Made by a program: the position numbers and the translations under genes | NCBI RefSeq assembly: GCF_001577835.2 | Contig: NC_029547.1 | Span: 57,887,808 to 57,951,807 of the forward strand | DNA length: 64,000 nucleotides | Source of the DNA: Coturnix japonica | Taxonomy: Eukaryota; Chordata; Aves; Galliformes; Phasianidae | Reading direction: 5' to 3' | Shown: positions 12,316 through 23,929 of the stretch, piece after piece | Numbering within the stretch: position 1 is the first letter of the stretch | Layout of the letters: every line of letters starts with the position of its first letter | The notes under the pieces: generated by a model | Database searches by the model: none | What the model saw: only the letters and a program-made list of their open reading frames with translations | What the model was told of the DNA's origin: nothing

Positions 12316-14590
12316 AGACATCTTGCTAGCCACAGCCCCATAGCTGCATTATGTTACTTTGTAAAAGGCTTAAAGTAACAAACACACACACACAAAAAAT
12401 AAAAAATAAAATCCAAAACAAGTCAGGTGACTGGAAAGCTATGAGAGATGACAATACTGAAAGTTCAAGCACCAGCTGGGTGAAACAGGTTTATAATTCA
12501 GCTGATGCACTGATTTTGCTGCAGAAAAGTTTGTGTGGGTAATGATATCTTTTAGTTTCTGTGTTTACACTGCATTCCCCTCACCATGCAAGCTTATTCC
12601 TCTTACCTTCTGTGGAGACACAATACCACTATAACTTCAGAGGTGTAAGTATCCCTAAACAATGACTATAGAGCTCTTTTCCAGTAAGCCAGTTTTTGAT
12701 ATTACTTCACTTATAATTTCTGTGGATCATGGTCTGCAGCACAGTTCTGCATGTTAATAGCACTAAACCCTACAGTGACATTATCTGGAATGACTGCCCA
12801 TTCCACATGAGATGGCTGCAATTCCTAAATTAAGTGAGGAACTCAGCCATGAGATTTCCGCACTTCCTTTGCTCAGAATCTCTGCTAGGACTTGTAGTGT
12901 TACGACACTAGTGCTATCTGGGCTGAATTTTGGCTTAGAAGGAATGGAAAAGACACAGCAGCTACTACCCATATGGAAAAACTGCACGTGTAAATCTGAA
13001 AGAACAAAGGGTGGAAAGGGGCTACTGTATTATCCACAGTGCTGTTAAAATATCAGACAATTTTTATCAGGAAGACTCCTCCAGCTTTTCTGAAATAGTT
13101 ACTCAGTTCACATCATAGACAACACAGGGAAATAAATGCTTCCATGTTTTTTCCTGTCTATGGCAGCTTCTAAACAAACCAGGGAATGATAAGAACCAGA
13201 CTTGGATTTTTGCTGTGACTCTGAAGAAGACTATAACTATAACATCTTCTTGGTCCCAATTGAGTTTTAGATTTTTTATTTTTTATTTTTTATTTTTTTT
13301 TCAACAGAAATACTTTTAATCCATAAAAGAAGCTTCAGTGTTTGTCCTTCAGAAATCTTAATATGTATTTGGGTTCCCTATCTTGCTAGGGTGGGAGAAA
13401 TGGCGCATAAAGCATAAAGCGGGGAAAGCTTTCCTGTCAATATCATGTGCCAGAGCATTCTTCAACAACAACCATAACAAAGAATTGATCAGGGAGGAGA
13501 AAATTAAATAAAACAAAACAGCACAAGCATGAAACCCTCAGTTAGACCTTAATTCAGCTTTCTCAGAGACTTCTCTGCTGGCTGTCATGAAACCCTAGCA
13601 GCATATTCATGTTTAAATGTCCCACAGGCACAGACGTTGGCATGCAGCTCTAGGACAGACAGGCTCAGGGAGCAAGAGCCCTAATGAAGACAGTGGGAGT
13701 GGAAATCATTCATCTCACTGTGTCCCTGTGAAGGCTAAAGGTGTCACCACGTGAGCAGAACAAATGGAGAAACTACGTCATTCTTCAGGCAAACACTGGG
13801 GTTTTGGAGTAAAGACATACTAATGTCCAAGGTCACAGAATATACTGTTGCTGAGAGTATGATGTTTGCCAAACAGCCTCACACTGTACTCTCATCCATG
13901 GATATGGACCTGCAAGATGAAGAAAGCAACGACAACAAAATCAGGTCTATGTCTGGATTTGGTAAACAGCCATGGTTTGGTTTGATATTAAATGGAATGC
14001 TGACACATCATATATGGTATGCTAGTGTTTTCCACAGAAAAGTCTTGCTAAACAACTGAGAAGTCTGCATGTTATTGCAGTGCAGGGAAAAGATATTTCA
14101 GTGGTTTCTTCATGGAGACTTGCAGTTCTGCCTCTCTCAGTGGGCATATCACTCCTGATTACCATTATCCCCACTCTTACAGCATGAAAGACAATCAGAA
14201 CTTCTGGTTTCTTTAATTCTGGCACCATAACACTTTACCACTCCACATACAAATTAGAAGGAGAAGCATGTTTCCACGCTATATTTTCAATTGAAGACCA
14301 GTATAATGCCTAGGAAGCCTCAGGAATAGAAGTAACTTATACCAGTGAAGGGTCTGCCTCAAGGCTTTACATTTTGGTTTCTAATCTTCTTGTCTGCACA
14401 TTGTATTTTGCTGAGTATAAGCTTTCTGAAGATCTAGACCTACATTGAAAATTACACCCCAGATCCCAGTAAAAACTTTCTATGCTTTCTCATGTAATTA
14501 TTCACATGCATGTTTTAGGAGGAGGAGGAATAATCTGAAATAACTGCAAAAGTCTCAGCTTTACAGCATCATAAATTGCATTATGTATAT
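12316..14590. other. Intergenic DNA between PGAP4 and ALDOB (right part)
   Basis: No coding exon was recognised. It contains a short CA run near 12380, a (TTTTTA)n-type run at 13271-13300, and an open frame of 102 codons (13751-14059) without any recognisable domain. Confidence 0.5.
13271..13301. repeat. T-rich (TTTTTTA)n simple repeat
   Basis: About four near-perfect units of T6-7 plus A, followed by a T run. Confidence 0.85.
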
Positions 14591-14790
14591 GGGGGAGGGG
14601 AAGTGGGTGGAAAAGCAGGGACAGCAAATAGGTCCAATGATCGTGGGTGGTTGCTGTCTAGCAGCCAATCAACTATCCTGGGCAAGGACATCTGCCCAAC
14701 CAGCCCAGAGAGGAGGGAGAAAAAAGGAGTGTGTGGGGAGGGAAAAAAACTGCCAAGAATTTTATAAAAGTTGGAGTCTGGAAGGACTGG
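14591..14790 (+). promoter_or_regulatory. ALDOB: ALDOB promoter
   Basis: A TATA-type element TTTATAAAA lies at 14761-14769, about 30 bases before the likely start of exon 1 (near 14790). A CCAAT box is at 14664-14668. TGGGCAAGGACA at 14679-14690 resembles an HNF4-type DR1 half-site pair, which would suit a liver and kidney gene. A G-run cluster at 14591-14620 could form a G-quadruplex. Positions are direct; factor identities are inferred from motif shape. Confidence 0.75.
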
Positions 14791-14852
14791 GTCTCTTTGT
14801 CCGCAGCAACTTCACCAGCAGCTTGGAGCAGGGAGACGCTGTCCAGCAGCAA
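14790..14852 (+). other. ALDOB: ALDOB exon 1, non-coding
   Basis: The exon runs from roughly 30 bases after the TATA box to a strong donor, CAA|GTAAGT, with GT at 14853-14854. It has no ATG. Vertebrate ALDOB genes have a short untranslated first exon, which this matches. The 5' end is approximate. Confidence 0.75.
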
Positions 14853-17800
14853 GTAAGTGTAGCTACGTGTTCCTAAACTGCATAGGTGGCACCTGCATCA
14901 GCAGCTGTGAGTCAATGTGTTTATCTGAACAAGGCTTTGGGGCAGGGAGGGGGTTCAGGTTTTGTTTTTGTTTCTACTTTCTAGGGAAAAAACTTGCAAG
15001 AAGTGAGCACTCAGTCATGCTGCTGTGATCTCCCACTGCGACCCACTGCTGCTAGCACTAGCTTTCTAGTTTAGTTTAGCTATTCGATTCTCCTGGAGTA
15101 AGTGATCTCTTAATACAGGGAACTAGAGGAAGAATATACCAGCATTGCTTTATAATACTTCATTTCTTATGTGTTTATTTCTGCACGTGTAGTACATGAA
15201 TTGTTGTTTTGTAAGGAGAAAGAAGGATGACTGGAGAATGCGGCTGGTCCTGACAAATGCCTGTGCTGACAGAAGTGTAATCATCTGTGCTCACTGTCAG
15301 CATTGCTGAGAGGATTCTTTGGTAGGGGGATATAAGGTACTGTGCAGTGCAGAAAACCGGTCAAAAGAGAACAGAGACTTGGGAATGCTATCTTTATACT
15401 CCTGCAACAGGCTGTAACTTTTCTAATTGTGAGCAGCCAGCTTCAAGAGACTGTTTGTCAACAAACTGATCCTTACTGAGTCTCTCAGCCACCCTATGTG
15501 CACAGCACCTGAAACTACTTAGCTTATCTGAAACCTTGTCCCTGCTTCCCCCACCCCTGTTGCCATCACAAAATTTGATTTCTCAACTAAGTCTGAAGCA
15601 GATTTTTACCTCCTCTGACTACAGCCCAGCCCTGAGGGAGAACTTTCACCTAAGGATCATGCTTACTTCCAAGATAAAAGTATTTCCTGACATCTCACCC
15701 ACCTTGAGTGCCCCAAGAGTGTATTAAAATCTGCATTCCTACCACAAACATGGAGAGAGCAACATCTTGTTTTTCCCTAACAAATCCTTTATTGTACATA
15801 CAGGAGACACAGCTTTTCCTGTAGCTTCCATAACCAAGTAATCCCACAGAGTCACAGGGTAGTTCTGGCTGGAAGGGACATGGAGAGGTCTGAATGTAGA
15901 CTATTGTCCTGCTTGGATCAGGCTGCTCATGGCTTTGTTCAGGCAGGTCTTTGCAGCTTCTAAGGATGAAGACAGCCAACTTGCTCCACTGCTCAACTGT
16001 CCCAGTAGTGAGAAAATTCTTTATATCCATTCTGAATCTCTCTAGTTTCAGTTTATGTCTGTTGTCTCACTCTCCTGCCACACACAGCTGTGAGGAACCT
16101 GGCTCTGTCTGCAGATCACCTCTCAAGATCCCAGGGGCTGCTGAGAGGTTCCCCCAAAGCCACCTGTGCTCCATGCAGAGGAGGCCATGTAGCCTTCTCA
16201 TCAGGGAAGGGCTCCAGCCAAACACTCTTGGTGGAACCCACAGAACTCACTCCAGTTTGCTGACATTTTTTCTGTACTGCAGGTGCATACAGTACCCTGG
16301 CATGGTGTAATGCGTTCTGAGCAGAGGGGGGATAATCCCTGTCCTCCTGTGGCTCTCCTGGCCATAGCCCTGCTTGCACATGCTGTGTCTTGTTGCTGGC
16401 CCCTGCTCAGCTCACCACCTGACAGGCACAGTCTCCTAAGAGCTGTTCTTCAGCCTCACTGACCTCAGTGGAACCACTGCCAGGACACAGCTGGCTATTT
16501 GTCCTGGATGAACTCCACAGTGTTCCTTCTGGTCTCCTCCCATTCCCCGTTCAGGCTGGACTGAGTGGTCACCCTGCAACAGAGCATGTCAGCCAGTCCT
16601 GCCAGATGAGTGTTTTCAGCTGTCCAGATAAGAATGTGCTCTGTCAGCAAGGCCTACCCAACCATTCAGACCTACCAGTTTGACAAGTGGCCAAGTAATC
16701 ACTGGCCAACAGATTTACCAACTATAAAGAGAATATTAAGTGCATGACACATTTTAGGCCTGACCCTCCAATGCACACAGCATTAAAGAGGAGTAAATCT
16801 AGTCAACACCATGCCCAAATGTGGCACACTAAATTTTTGAAGACACTTTGCTATCAATACTATGTTTTTATCTATATATGCAGCTTTTGCTTCTTCAAAT
16901 CTTGTCATGTGCACTCTTCTGAAACAGAATCTCTTATGTGCACAGTGCAATGACATGCACATGTGCTTTGTATTGCAAACTGACAAGAATGGTTGCTGGA
17001 GGACTATGTTTACAAGTAACTGAGAGGCCAAAGCCACACACATTGGACACAAAGCATATTTTGAGTTTGACCCAGCATGTTTGGAAGCAATTTTATAAAA
17101 ATAGGCAAAGAAGACACCAAGAAAATAAAAACAACATACAGATGCTCACCTGATCTTTAGCCATCTGCCAACCAGGATCCTGGTGAGATTTGCTGTGAGA
17201 CTGGAAGATGCCAGTTACTGCAGGTAGCTGGAAATAAAAGAAATTGAAAACATATTAACGATTCTAAGATGACCTGAAGCGGAATCTGTTTTCTCCTTTT
17301 GCTGTTTGGCTTGCCTCTGCCCTTTGTTTCTCCCTATTAATACTAACAGAATGCAGTGTTTGTGTGATATCCATAAATACATTTTCCATGCAAGCCCTAC
17401 ATTATGGTGGCTGGGGAAAACTTGAGACTTAATCTGATGTCTTCCAGTTCATTCCTGCCTTGTGGAACTATGCTTTACTGTTTCAGTCTTTCAGAGTACA
17501 GATTTGGGCCAGTATTAGCCACTGAAACCTCATACTCCTGTATTTCAGCAATTTCCTTTGCTGGCTGTTCTTGAGTGATAAATGCCTTTTTCCTATCTTC
17601 ATGCAAGCACAGGGAACAGGCAAGATATGAGACATAAGTTGTTGCTTAGTGCATTACTAGAGAGAACCCATAATGGTGTTACTAGAGTGATGGTTTTGTA
17701 TCTCAACGAGCTGGATTAAAGATTACTTGGATACATCTGCTTACATCTGCACACTACAAGCTGTAAATCCAAAATCCTTTTACTGGTTTAGCAATTCATT

Positions 17801-18378
17801 AATTCAGCCTTGGAGTACCTGCAATTTGCAAGCTCCTTTTTACAGAGGCTGTAAGCAAATTGAGTTGTTCCTCACCAAGCTGCATAGCAATTCACTGTTT
17901 TTAATCAAGTGCTTCTTTGATGTTGTTTTTATTGATTTATCTCATGGATGTACCATGTCCTGGTAGACTGCTGGTCCTCTAGCTATAGAAGATGATGGCA
18001 GAGGAGAAGAGAGTCTCCATCTCAGACTCACAGACACACACATATAAAGAAGACCTTTTTGGGGGGGAGGTGGGGAGGGGCAGGAAGGCACTAACCTTTC
18101 TTTAGTCTCCAAGCAAATCTATACAAAATACACAGTCATTCACAACTTCTAATTGACAAGGGTATGTTTAGATACGGCTCCTGCTCTTCCCTTGTTCTGA
18201 TTTTGCCAGACATACAAGAACTCACACTGCATTTCTAGACGTATGTCTACAACAACACAGGCTGAACAAGCACAAAGAAGCCTCCAATAGGCATACTCAA
18301 GGCTGGTGACTGAATTGGACTGTTTGTTCGGTCTCTCCTCGTCTTATAATTGCCCTTTTTTCCCCCCAAAAAACACAG
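14853..18378 (+). other. ALDOB: ALDOB intron 1
   Basis: This is a 3526-base intron between the non-coding exon and the start-codon exon. It carries a long reverse-oriented CR1 copy (15842-16640) and a G-rich stretch at 18061-18080, about 300 bases before exon 2. In mammals this intron carries a liver enhancer; no such element can be identified here by eye. Confidence 0.8.
15842..16640 (-). mobile_element. CR1 LINE, longer 3' fragment (reverse) in ALDOB intron 1
   Basis: The reverse complement reads as a CR1 tail. The 3' end is near 15842 (cacagagtcacagggtagttctggctggaagggac), and upstream CR1 sequence continues to about 16640, including the 'catggtgtaatgcgttctgagcag' type segment. Open frames inside it belong to the element. 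The right boundary is approximate. Confidence 0.75.
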
Positions 18379-18388
18379 ATAAGTCACC

Positions 18389-21300
18389 ATGACCCACCAA
18401 TTCCCAGCACTGTCTCCAGAGCAGAAGAAGGCTCTTTCAGACATTGCTCAGAGGATTGTGGCTTCAGGAAAAGGGATCTTAGCCGCAGATGAATCAGTTG
18501 GTGAGTTCTCAATAACAATCAATTTGCAATACCCAAGACTTTTCTCTTAATTTTGTTCCATCTTTAAGTGTTTTTTATTTATTCCACTGAAATAAAAAAC
18601 TGTTAACTGAGCAGGGATAACAGCCACCCAGAGCTGCATCTAAAGTAGCAGATTACAAACTGTTGAGAAGGAAAGCTTTACACTATAGCCGAAGTTGTAT
18701 TTACCGCATATGATGACCAGGAGGGTAGCAAAGCAAAGCTTGATACATTTCTGTCTGCCCTGTGGCAACTTTGTTAGGTACCATGGGAAACAGGCTGCAG
18801 AGGATCAATGTGGAGAACACAGAGGAGAATCGTCGTGCTTTTCGAGAAATTCTCTTCTCTTCTGATGCTTCCATCAGCAAAAGCATTGGAGGAGTGATCC
18901 TTTTCCATGAGACTCTCTATCAGAAAGACAGCAGTGGAAAGCCATTTCCAGCTATCATCAAAGAAAAAGGGATTGTGGTGGGAATAAAGGTGAGTTATAT
19001 CCTTCCACAGCAACATAACTCGTGAGCCATTCCCTACAGCCAAATCCATATTACTCTTTATATCCAATTCAATTCTGTTCTTCCCCTTTACTTCACCCCT
19101 TCCCTCCCTTACACCAGTAGTGTGTTCAGCCCCATATTTTACTCACAGTCAACGTGCAGAGATAGATGAACTCTGGTCACTTCTGTCATTTTGTAACCCT
19201 TTCTACTTTTGCTGTCTCTTCAGCTGGATGCAGGCACTGCACCTCTGGCAGGAACAAATGGAGAAACCACCATCCAAGGTAAGGTGAGATCTAAGAAGCC
19301 TCAGTTGTGAGGGATACAGTGAAAGCTAAAGTGTGACTCAACTGGAGATGCAGCCACAGCTGGTGTCATGGCACATTTCAGAGCTGTATCCTATTCTCTC
19401 AATGAAGGTCTATTCTTTCATCTGCAGGACTTGACAAACTGTCTGAGCGTTGTGCCCAGTACAAGAAAGATGGTGCTGACTTTGGCAAGTGGCGTGCAGT
19501 ACTGAAGATTAGTAGCACAACACCCTCTCAACTTGCCATCCAAGAGAATGCCAACACCTTGGCACGTTATGCCAGCATCTGCCAGCAGGTATCTACCCTC
19601 TAACTCATTCCTTGCTGTTCCCTGTGATAACAGATAAAATATCTTGAAAAGAAGATCTCTGTGAGGGTTTTGGAAAAGATGAATATGAAGGGCAGTACAG
19701 CAAGAAGAAACACCACCACACATAGTATAAACAGCAAGTAGGTTCTTTTTTCTCACACTTACAAAGACTTGTTTTTCCTTCTTTAGAATGGGTTGGTGCC
19801 CATTGTGGAGCCAGAAGTCTTACCTGATGGTGACCATGATCTCCAACGCTGTCAGTATGTCACAGAAAAGGTAGGAGATTCCTTATTCTCTCCTCGTCCT
19901 CACAAATCACTAGTTAATCTTATGCAGAGTTTGTGTTGCTCTCAAGGATTTTTAAATATTAAGTTCCTTCAAAACTACACCACATAATTTCAGCCAAACA
20001 GTTAGAGAAAAACAAATTTGCAAGTAGAATCCATAATTTTGGATTTCTATTCAAACTCTCAATATAAACATTCTTGACCCTAGAAAGATGCATTGCAGAT
20101 AAAGGCCTTTATTCAGTGCCTCGGTTGCAGGGACAGCCCTTGCCAAAATGAAAAGTGGTATTCTGGTATTAGAAAAGTTTTCCAGGGCTCTCTAAGGCTG
20201 CACCTCCTGCAATAAATTCTAAGAGAAAGCGAAATGTGATTTGATCTTCTCGCACTCCTAAGGAATAAGTTGTCTTTCCACAGCAGGTTGAGATAAAGTT
20301 CTAAGTACCGGTTTGTATTCAATCCTCCTTTTCAATCCTTAGGTTCTGGCTGCTGTCTACAAGGCCTTGAGCGACCACCACGTCTACCTGGAGGGAACCC
20401 TGCTGAAACCCAACATGGTGACAGCTGGGCATTCCTGCCCCAAGAAGTACACCCCTCAGGATGTGGCTGCAGCAACTGTCACTACTCTCCTCCGCACTGT
20501 TCCTGCTGCTGTTCCTGGTGATTCTTGATTCATTCCTATACAACTTCTCAGTTTTGCTAGTCTTGCTCCTACATCTGATATGCTGACTTCTCTGTCACAG
20601 TCAGTAACTGTGGCAGCTGGAGCAACCTATTTCTAAGTCTTGAGACCTCTGTCTTTCAGGAATCTGCTTCCTGTCTGGAGGTCAAAGTGAAGAAGAGGCT
20701 TCTCTCAACCTGAATGCCATGAATCAGTCCCCTCTGCCTAAGCCTTGGAAACTGACCTTCTCATATGGGAGAGCTCTGCAAGCCTCTGCCCTGGCGGCAT
20801 GGCTTGGCAAATCAGAGAACAAGAAGGCTGCACAGGAAGCTTTCTGCAAGCGGGCGCAGGTATGAGACCTTCCCCTTGATGCAGAGAGGAGCTGCTCACT
20901 GTAGAGGAAGATACACTGCCACAGCGCATAGGTTCCTCTTATCCCTGTTCTTCCCAGTGTTCCATTTGCACCAAAGTTATTACTCTGGTTGGTGTTACAG
21001 AAGCCTAATGCAAAAAGAAGCAGAGCTTGTTACTAGAGGCAACAGGATGATTTGGTTTTGTAAAGTGGATTTACAAGTACTTTGTATCAGTCTGAAAAAA
21101 TTGCTCCCCTTTCTGCATAACAATGTGACCCCCAGAGAGATGTACCTGGGGACTGCCCTGGCAGTGCCACAGAGTTAAGCTAGCTCATAAATGTCATTGG
21201 TGAATTCAGAAGTTGACTTCCTTTCCCCTATTCATGTCCTTTGTTCGTTCCTACTATCTTTCTATAGCTCTTTCTCACACTGTGCTAATGAGTTTGCCTC

Positions 21301-21410
21301 CTTTTCTTTTTCAGATTAATAGTTTGGCTTGCAGAGGACAGTATGTCACATCTGGGAAGACTGACACAGCTGCCACGCAGTCACTTTTCACTGCCAGCTA
21401 CACCTATTGA
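18389..21410 (+). CDS. ALDOB: ALDOB, fructose-bisphosphate aldolase B, complete, eight coding exons
   Basis: Coding segments: 18389-18500, 18778-18989, 19224-19278, 19428-19588, 19787-19870, 20343-20517, 20660-20859, 21315-21410. All introns are GT..AG. The total is 1095 nt, 364 residues plus TGA, the usual aldolase length. The product is the liver/kidney class I aldolase, cleaving fructose 1,6-bisphosphate and fructose 1-phosphate. Visible catalytic residues (Met = 1) are Asp34 in LAADES, Lys108 at the end of exon 3, Lys147 and Arg149 in the KWRAVLKI region, the Schiff-base lysine 230 in [10 protein letters not shown], and the C-terminal tyrosine 364 in SYTY. The start ATG lies in CACCATGA, 10 bases into exon 2. 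Exon sizes 55, 161, 84, 175 and 200 match the mammalian gene. Isozyme B rather than A or C follows from the [14 protein letters not shown] start. Confidence 0.99.
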
Positions 21411-21840
21411 AAGCACAGGAATCTGCATTTGTCTTGTTCTTCTCTGCAAGGCGAAAGATGCTGAGAAATGATAGAAAAAGAAAGAAACCTAATTTCCCTT
21501 TCCCTGAACAAAACTGGAAATGGATTACTTTACTTTCCTACCTTGGCTTCCACAATTTACAAAGGGGATATTCTTTTTTTTTTTTTTTTTTTCTTTTTTT
21601 TTTTCCTTTTTTTTTTTTTTCACTTACACTTTCAAGAAACATAATTATTTCAATGTAAGAAACAACTAACACTGAATCACAAATACACTCTCCCTCTGGT
21701 TTAAACTTAATTCCCAGAGTAGTAGTAGTTCCCCAGCAACTCAGATAGATACCCCCATTACCACATTTTGCAGTCAAATCCTGAATTATAAAACCTATCT
21801 GTATCTTTAATCGTGTGAATAAAACAATAATTAAAATCCA
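21411..21840 (+). other. ALDOB: ALDOB 3' UTR with U-rich tract
   Basis: It runs from the stop codon to the polyA signal. At 21571-21621 the message strand has about 50 nearly uninterrupted T residues with a few C, a possible binding tract for PTB or HuR-like proteins. Confidence 0.8.
21818..21823 (+). terminator. ALDOB: ALDOB polyadenylation signal AATAAA
   Basis: This is a canonical AATAAA 408 bases after the stop codon and the only one before the next gene's repeats. Cleavage is expected about 15-25 bases further on. Confidence 0.85.
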
Positions 21841-21991
21841 TTATATCTCACTTTTGTTTGGTATGTTGACATGTACTTGATAGTGATGTTAATCTTTCTT
21901 AAAGCACAGTTACACAGCTGTTATGAAAAACAAAGAAGCTGAATGTTGGGGGGGAAAGAGGGGAAAGAAAGCATTTGCTATACATGGTAGA

Positions 21992-22029
21992 AACAACAGA
22001 ACTAAAGTAAACAACAGAACTAAAGTAAA
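21992..22029. repeat. 19-base tandem duplication
   Basis: The unit aacaacagaactaaagta is present twice, directly adjacent and essentially identical, which suggests a recent slippage event. Confidence 0.85.
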
Positions 22030-22137
22030 CAAAAGAATGTTTGCCAGGCAACACACTGCACTGGTCACCTGATAAGACTTGGGGGCAGTCCACCGACCTG
22101 TGAAGACTATGCAAGTCTGAAGGTGATTGTTCACAGT

Positions 22138-22430
22138 ATCACAGAATCACAGAATGACCCGGGTTGGAAGGGACCACAAGGATCATGTAGTTCCAACACC
22201 CCTGCCTAGCAGTGTTCCTTCTCAGAAAGCTCATTCCTTCAGCTGGAAGTGGGGGCAGACCCCTACCTTCAGGCTCACCTAGCTGGTCATGGAGATGAGG
22301 TCCCACAGGACACAGGTTGTGTAGTAACAACTTGGTGCTCTGCTTGGCACAGCTAGTGCCTACTGCTCTTGCAGCCAGAAAAGCAGGCTCCTGTAACTTC
22401 ATGCTGTTCTTCCTGTTAACAGCCACTCAT
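22138..22430 (-). mobile_element. CR1 LINE, 3' end fragment (reverse)
   Basis: The 3' end is clear: tatcacagaatcacagaatg at 22138, then ggttggaagggaccacaagg. The rest, to about 22430, reads as a less familiar CR1 3' region (possibly the CR1-X type); its right limit is uncertain. Confidence 0.75.
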
Positions 22431-22470
22431 TTTAGAGGCAATGCATCACAGAGATCAAAACACTGGGTAA

Positions 22471-22695
22471 TCCCAGACCCACAGAATTGAGGTGTTGGAA
22501 AGGAACTCTCGATATCCCCCAGCCAAACTTCATGTAAAAACAGGCTCCCCTCCAGGTCACACAGGAAACCACCCTAACAGGTTTTGAATATCTCCATGAG
22601 GAGAGTCCACAAGCTCTCCAGGCAGCCTGTTCCAGTGCTATGAATTACTGCATGTATCGTATCCTAAACGCTGCTCATTGCAGCACGATGTAGAG
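22471..22695 (-). mobile_element. CR1 LINE, 3' end fragment (reverse)
   Basis: Diagnostic CR1 strings on the minus strand include the reverse of gttttgaatatctccatgag and aagctctccaggcagcctgt. It ends about 50 bases before the MRPL50 promoter motifs. Confidence 0.85.
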
Positions 22696-22739
22696 TGACA
22701 AAGGCACTCCCTGAATCCAACAAAACGCCTTCTTCCCCC

Positions 22740-22867
22740 ATAGCAAGAGCTGTGGAGCGGCACTACAGCTCCCATCAGGCGAGGCGGGAAGGGGCGCTGA
22801 CGCCATTACCGCTCGAGGAGCCACGTCATTTCCCGCCGAGAGGGAGGGGGTGAGGCTTCTTCACAAG
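22740..22867 (+). promoter_or_regulatory. MRPL50: MRPL50 core promoter
   Basis: This is a CpG-rich segment directly before the ATG. ACTACAGCTCCCA at 22762-22774 fits the ACTACAnnTCCCA motif bound by ZNF143/THAP11. CACGTCATTT near 22822 resembles a CRE/ATF half-site, followed by TTTCCCGCC near 22829 (E2F-like). AAGATGGCGGC at the start codon fits YY1. There is no TATA box. These motifs are common in promoters of nuclear genes for mitochondrial proteins. Confidence 0.75.
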
Positions 22868-23492
22868 ATGGCGGCCGCCGTGGGGCTGCTGGCGGCTGGA
22901 CGGCGGCTCTGTGTGGGGCTGGGGCTGGGCTGCACGCCGCGGCGGGCGCTGTGGGGCGAGCAGAGGTGAGGGTGTGGGATGCTGGCTGTGGGGCTGGGGC
23001 TGGGGCAGGCGGTACGGTCGGCTGTTGCAGGCACATGTCTCTGCATGCAGATGCTTTAAAATGTGTGGGCACTGACTGAAAATACTCTTCTGTAATGTCA
23101 GCAGGAAGCAGGAGAAAGAAGTAGAAGACAGTGTAATTCCTCAAGAGAAAAATGAACCCAGCCTTATCTGTCCCCCGCCGCGCAGCAGGAAGTATGATCC
23201 TCCAGGAAACATACAGAGCATCCTCGAGGCTCGTGTCAAGGAGATTTGTGGGCCATCACCTGCTGGAGACTGGCAGCAGACGTCCCTGAAAGACAGCAGG
23301 CTGAAGTATCAGCTCCTGGCCCAGCTGGCAGAAGAACTCGGTCACGCTGTGCCCAACTCACAGCTCCACCTGATGTGCAGTGCTCAGGATGTCCTGACTT
23401 TCTATAGCACTCCTGTGAAGGATATGTCCAAGTTTGATGAGCTGTGTGCTGCAGAGCTGCCCCCAAACCTGAAGATTGCATGGGAGCGGTGA
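22868..23492 (+). CDS. MRPL50: MRPL50, mitochondrial large ribosomal subunit protein mL50, complete
   Basis: There are two coding exons: 22868-22965, and 23102-23492 or 23105-23492. The intron is only about 136 bases. The acceptor is the tandem pair CAGCAG, so the protein is 162 or 161 residues; human MRPL50 has 158. The first ~28 residues hold several Arg, many Ala/Gly/Leu and no acidic residue, typical of a mitochondrial presequence. The conserved body includes the ICPPPRSRKYDPP segment, WQQTSLKDSRLKYQLLAQLA, GHAVPNSQLH, and the C-terminal KFDELCAAELPPNLKI, closely matching the human protein. It acts in the mitoribosome large subunit. The gene starts about 1 kb after the ALDOB polyA signal in the same orientation, and converges with PLPPR1. 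Confidence 0.97.
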
Positions 23493-23599
23493 GACCTACT
23501 GGGAAGTATTGCCGCACTTTTGTTGGGTTCTTAAGGCCCAAACTGTGGACCTGAAGCAGAACCTTTTCATTGTGATATCAACCAGATACGAATATCACC

Positions 23600-23605
23600 A
23601 ATAAA
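23600..23605 (+). terminator. MRPL50: MRPL50 polyadenylation signal AATAAA
   Basis: A canonical AATAAA 108 bases after the MRPL50 stop, giving a very short 3' UTR. Confidence 0.85.
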
Positions 23606-23929
23606 AAAGCATCCATTTGTCTTCGGATTTAATGGTTTCTTTCTACTGTATACTGAAAAAGTGGAAATTCTATTTAGAAAATAGTATTGTGATGTCTAAC
23701 AGCTGTAGAGTGTAGTGGGGGTAATCAAAGCGATACTGCTTATATTGTCTTTGGTTCTGAACTCTGTAATGGGATTAAGTGAGTGTGTGTTGCTGTGTTT
23801 TGTGATGCTGTTTATCTCTGCCACCAAAACTAGACTGACAAATTCTTGGGGAAGGTGTGCCTCTAAACAACCCCCTCTTCCCCCCAAAAAACCCCATCTG
23901 CAAAAAACAAGATACAAAGTATAACTGGG

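Noticed and set aside
15695-16379. Open frames of 87-119 codons on both strands in ALDOB intron 1
   Set aside because: They lie largely within the reverse CR1 copy.
20765-21178. 137-codon plus-strand frame
   Set aside because: It overlaps ALDOB exon 8 in another frame and runs into the intron; a shadow of the real exon.
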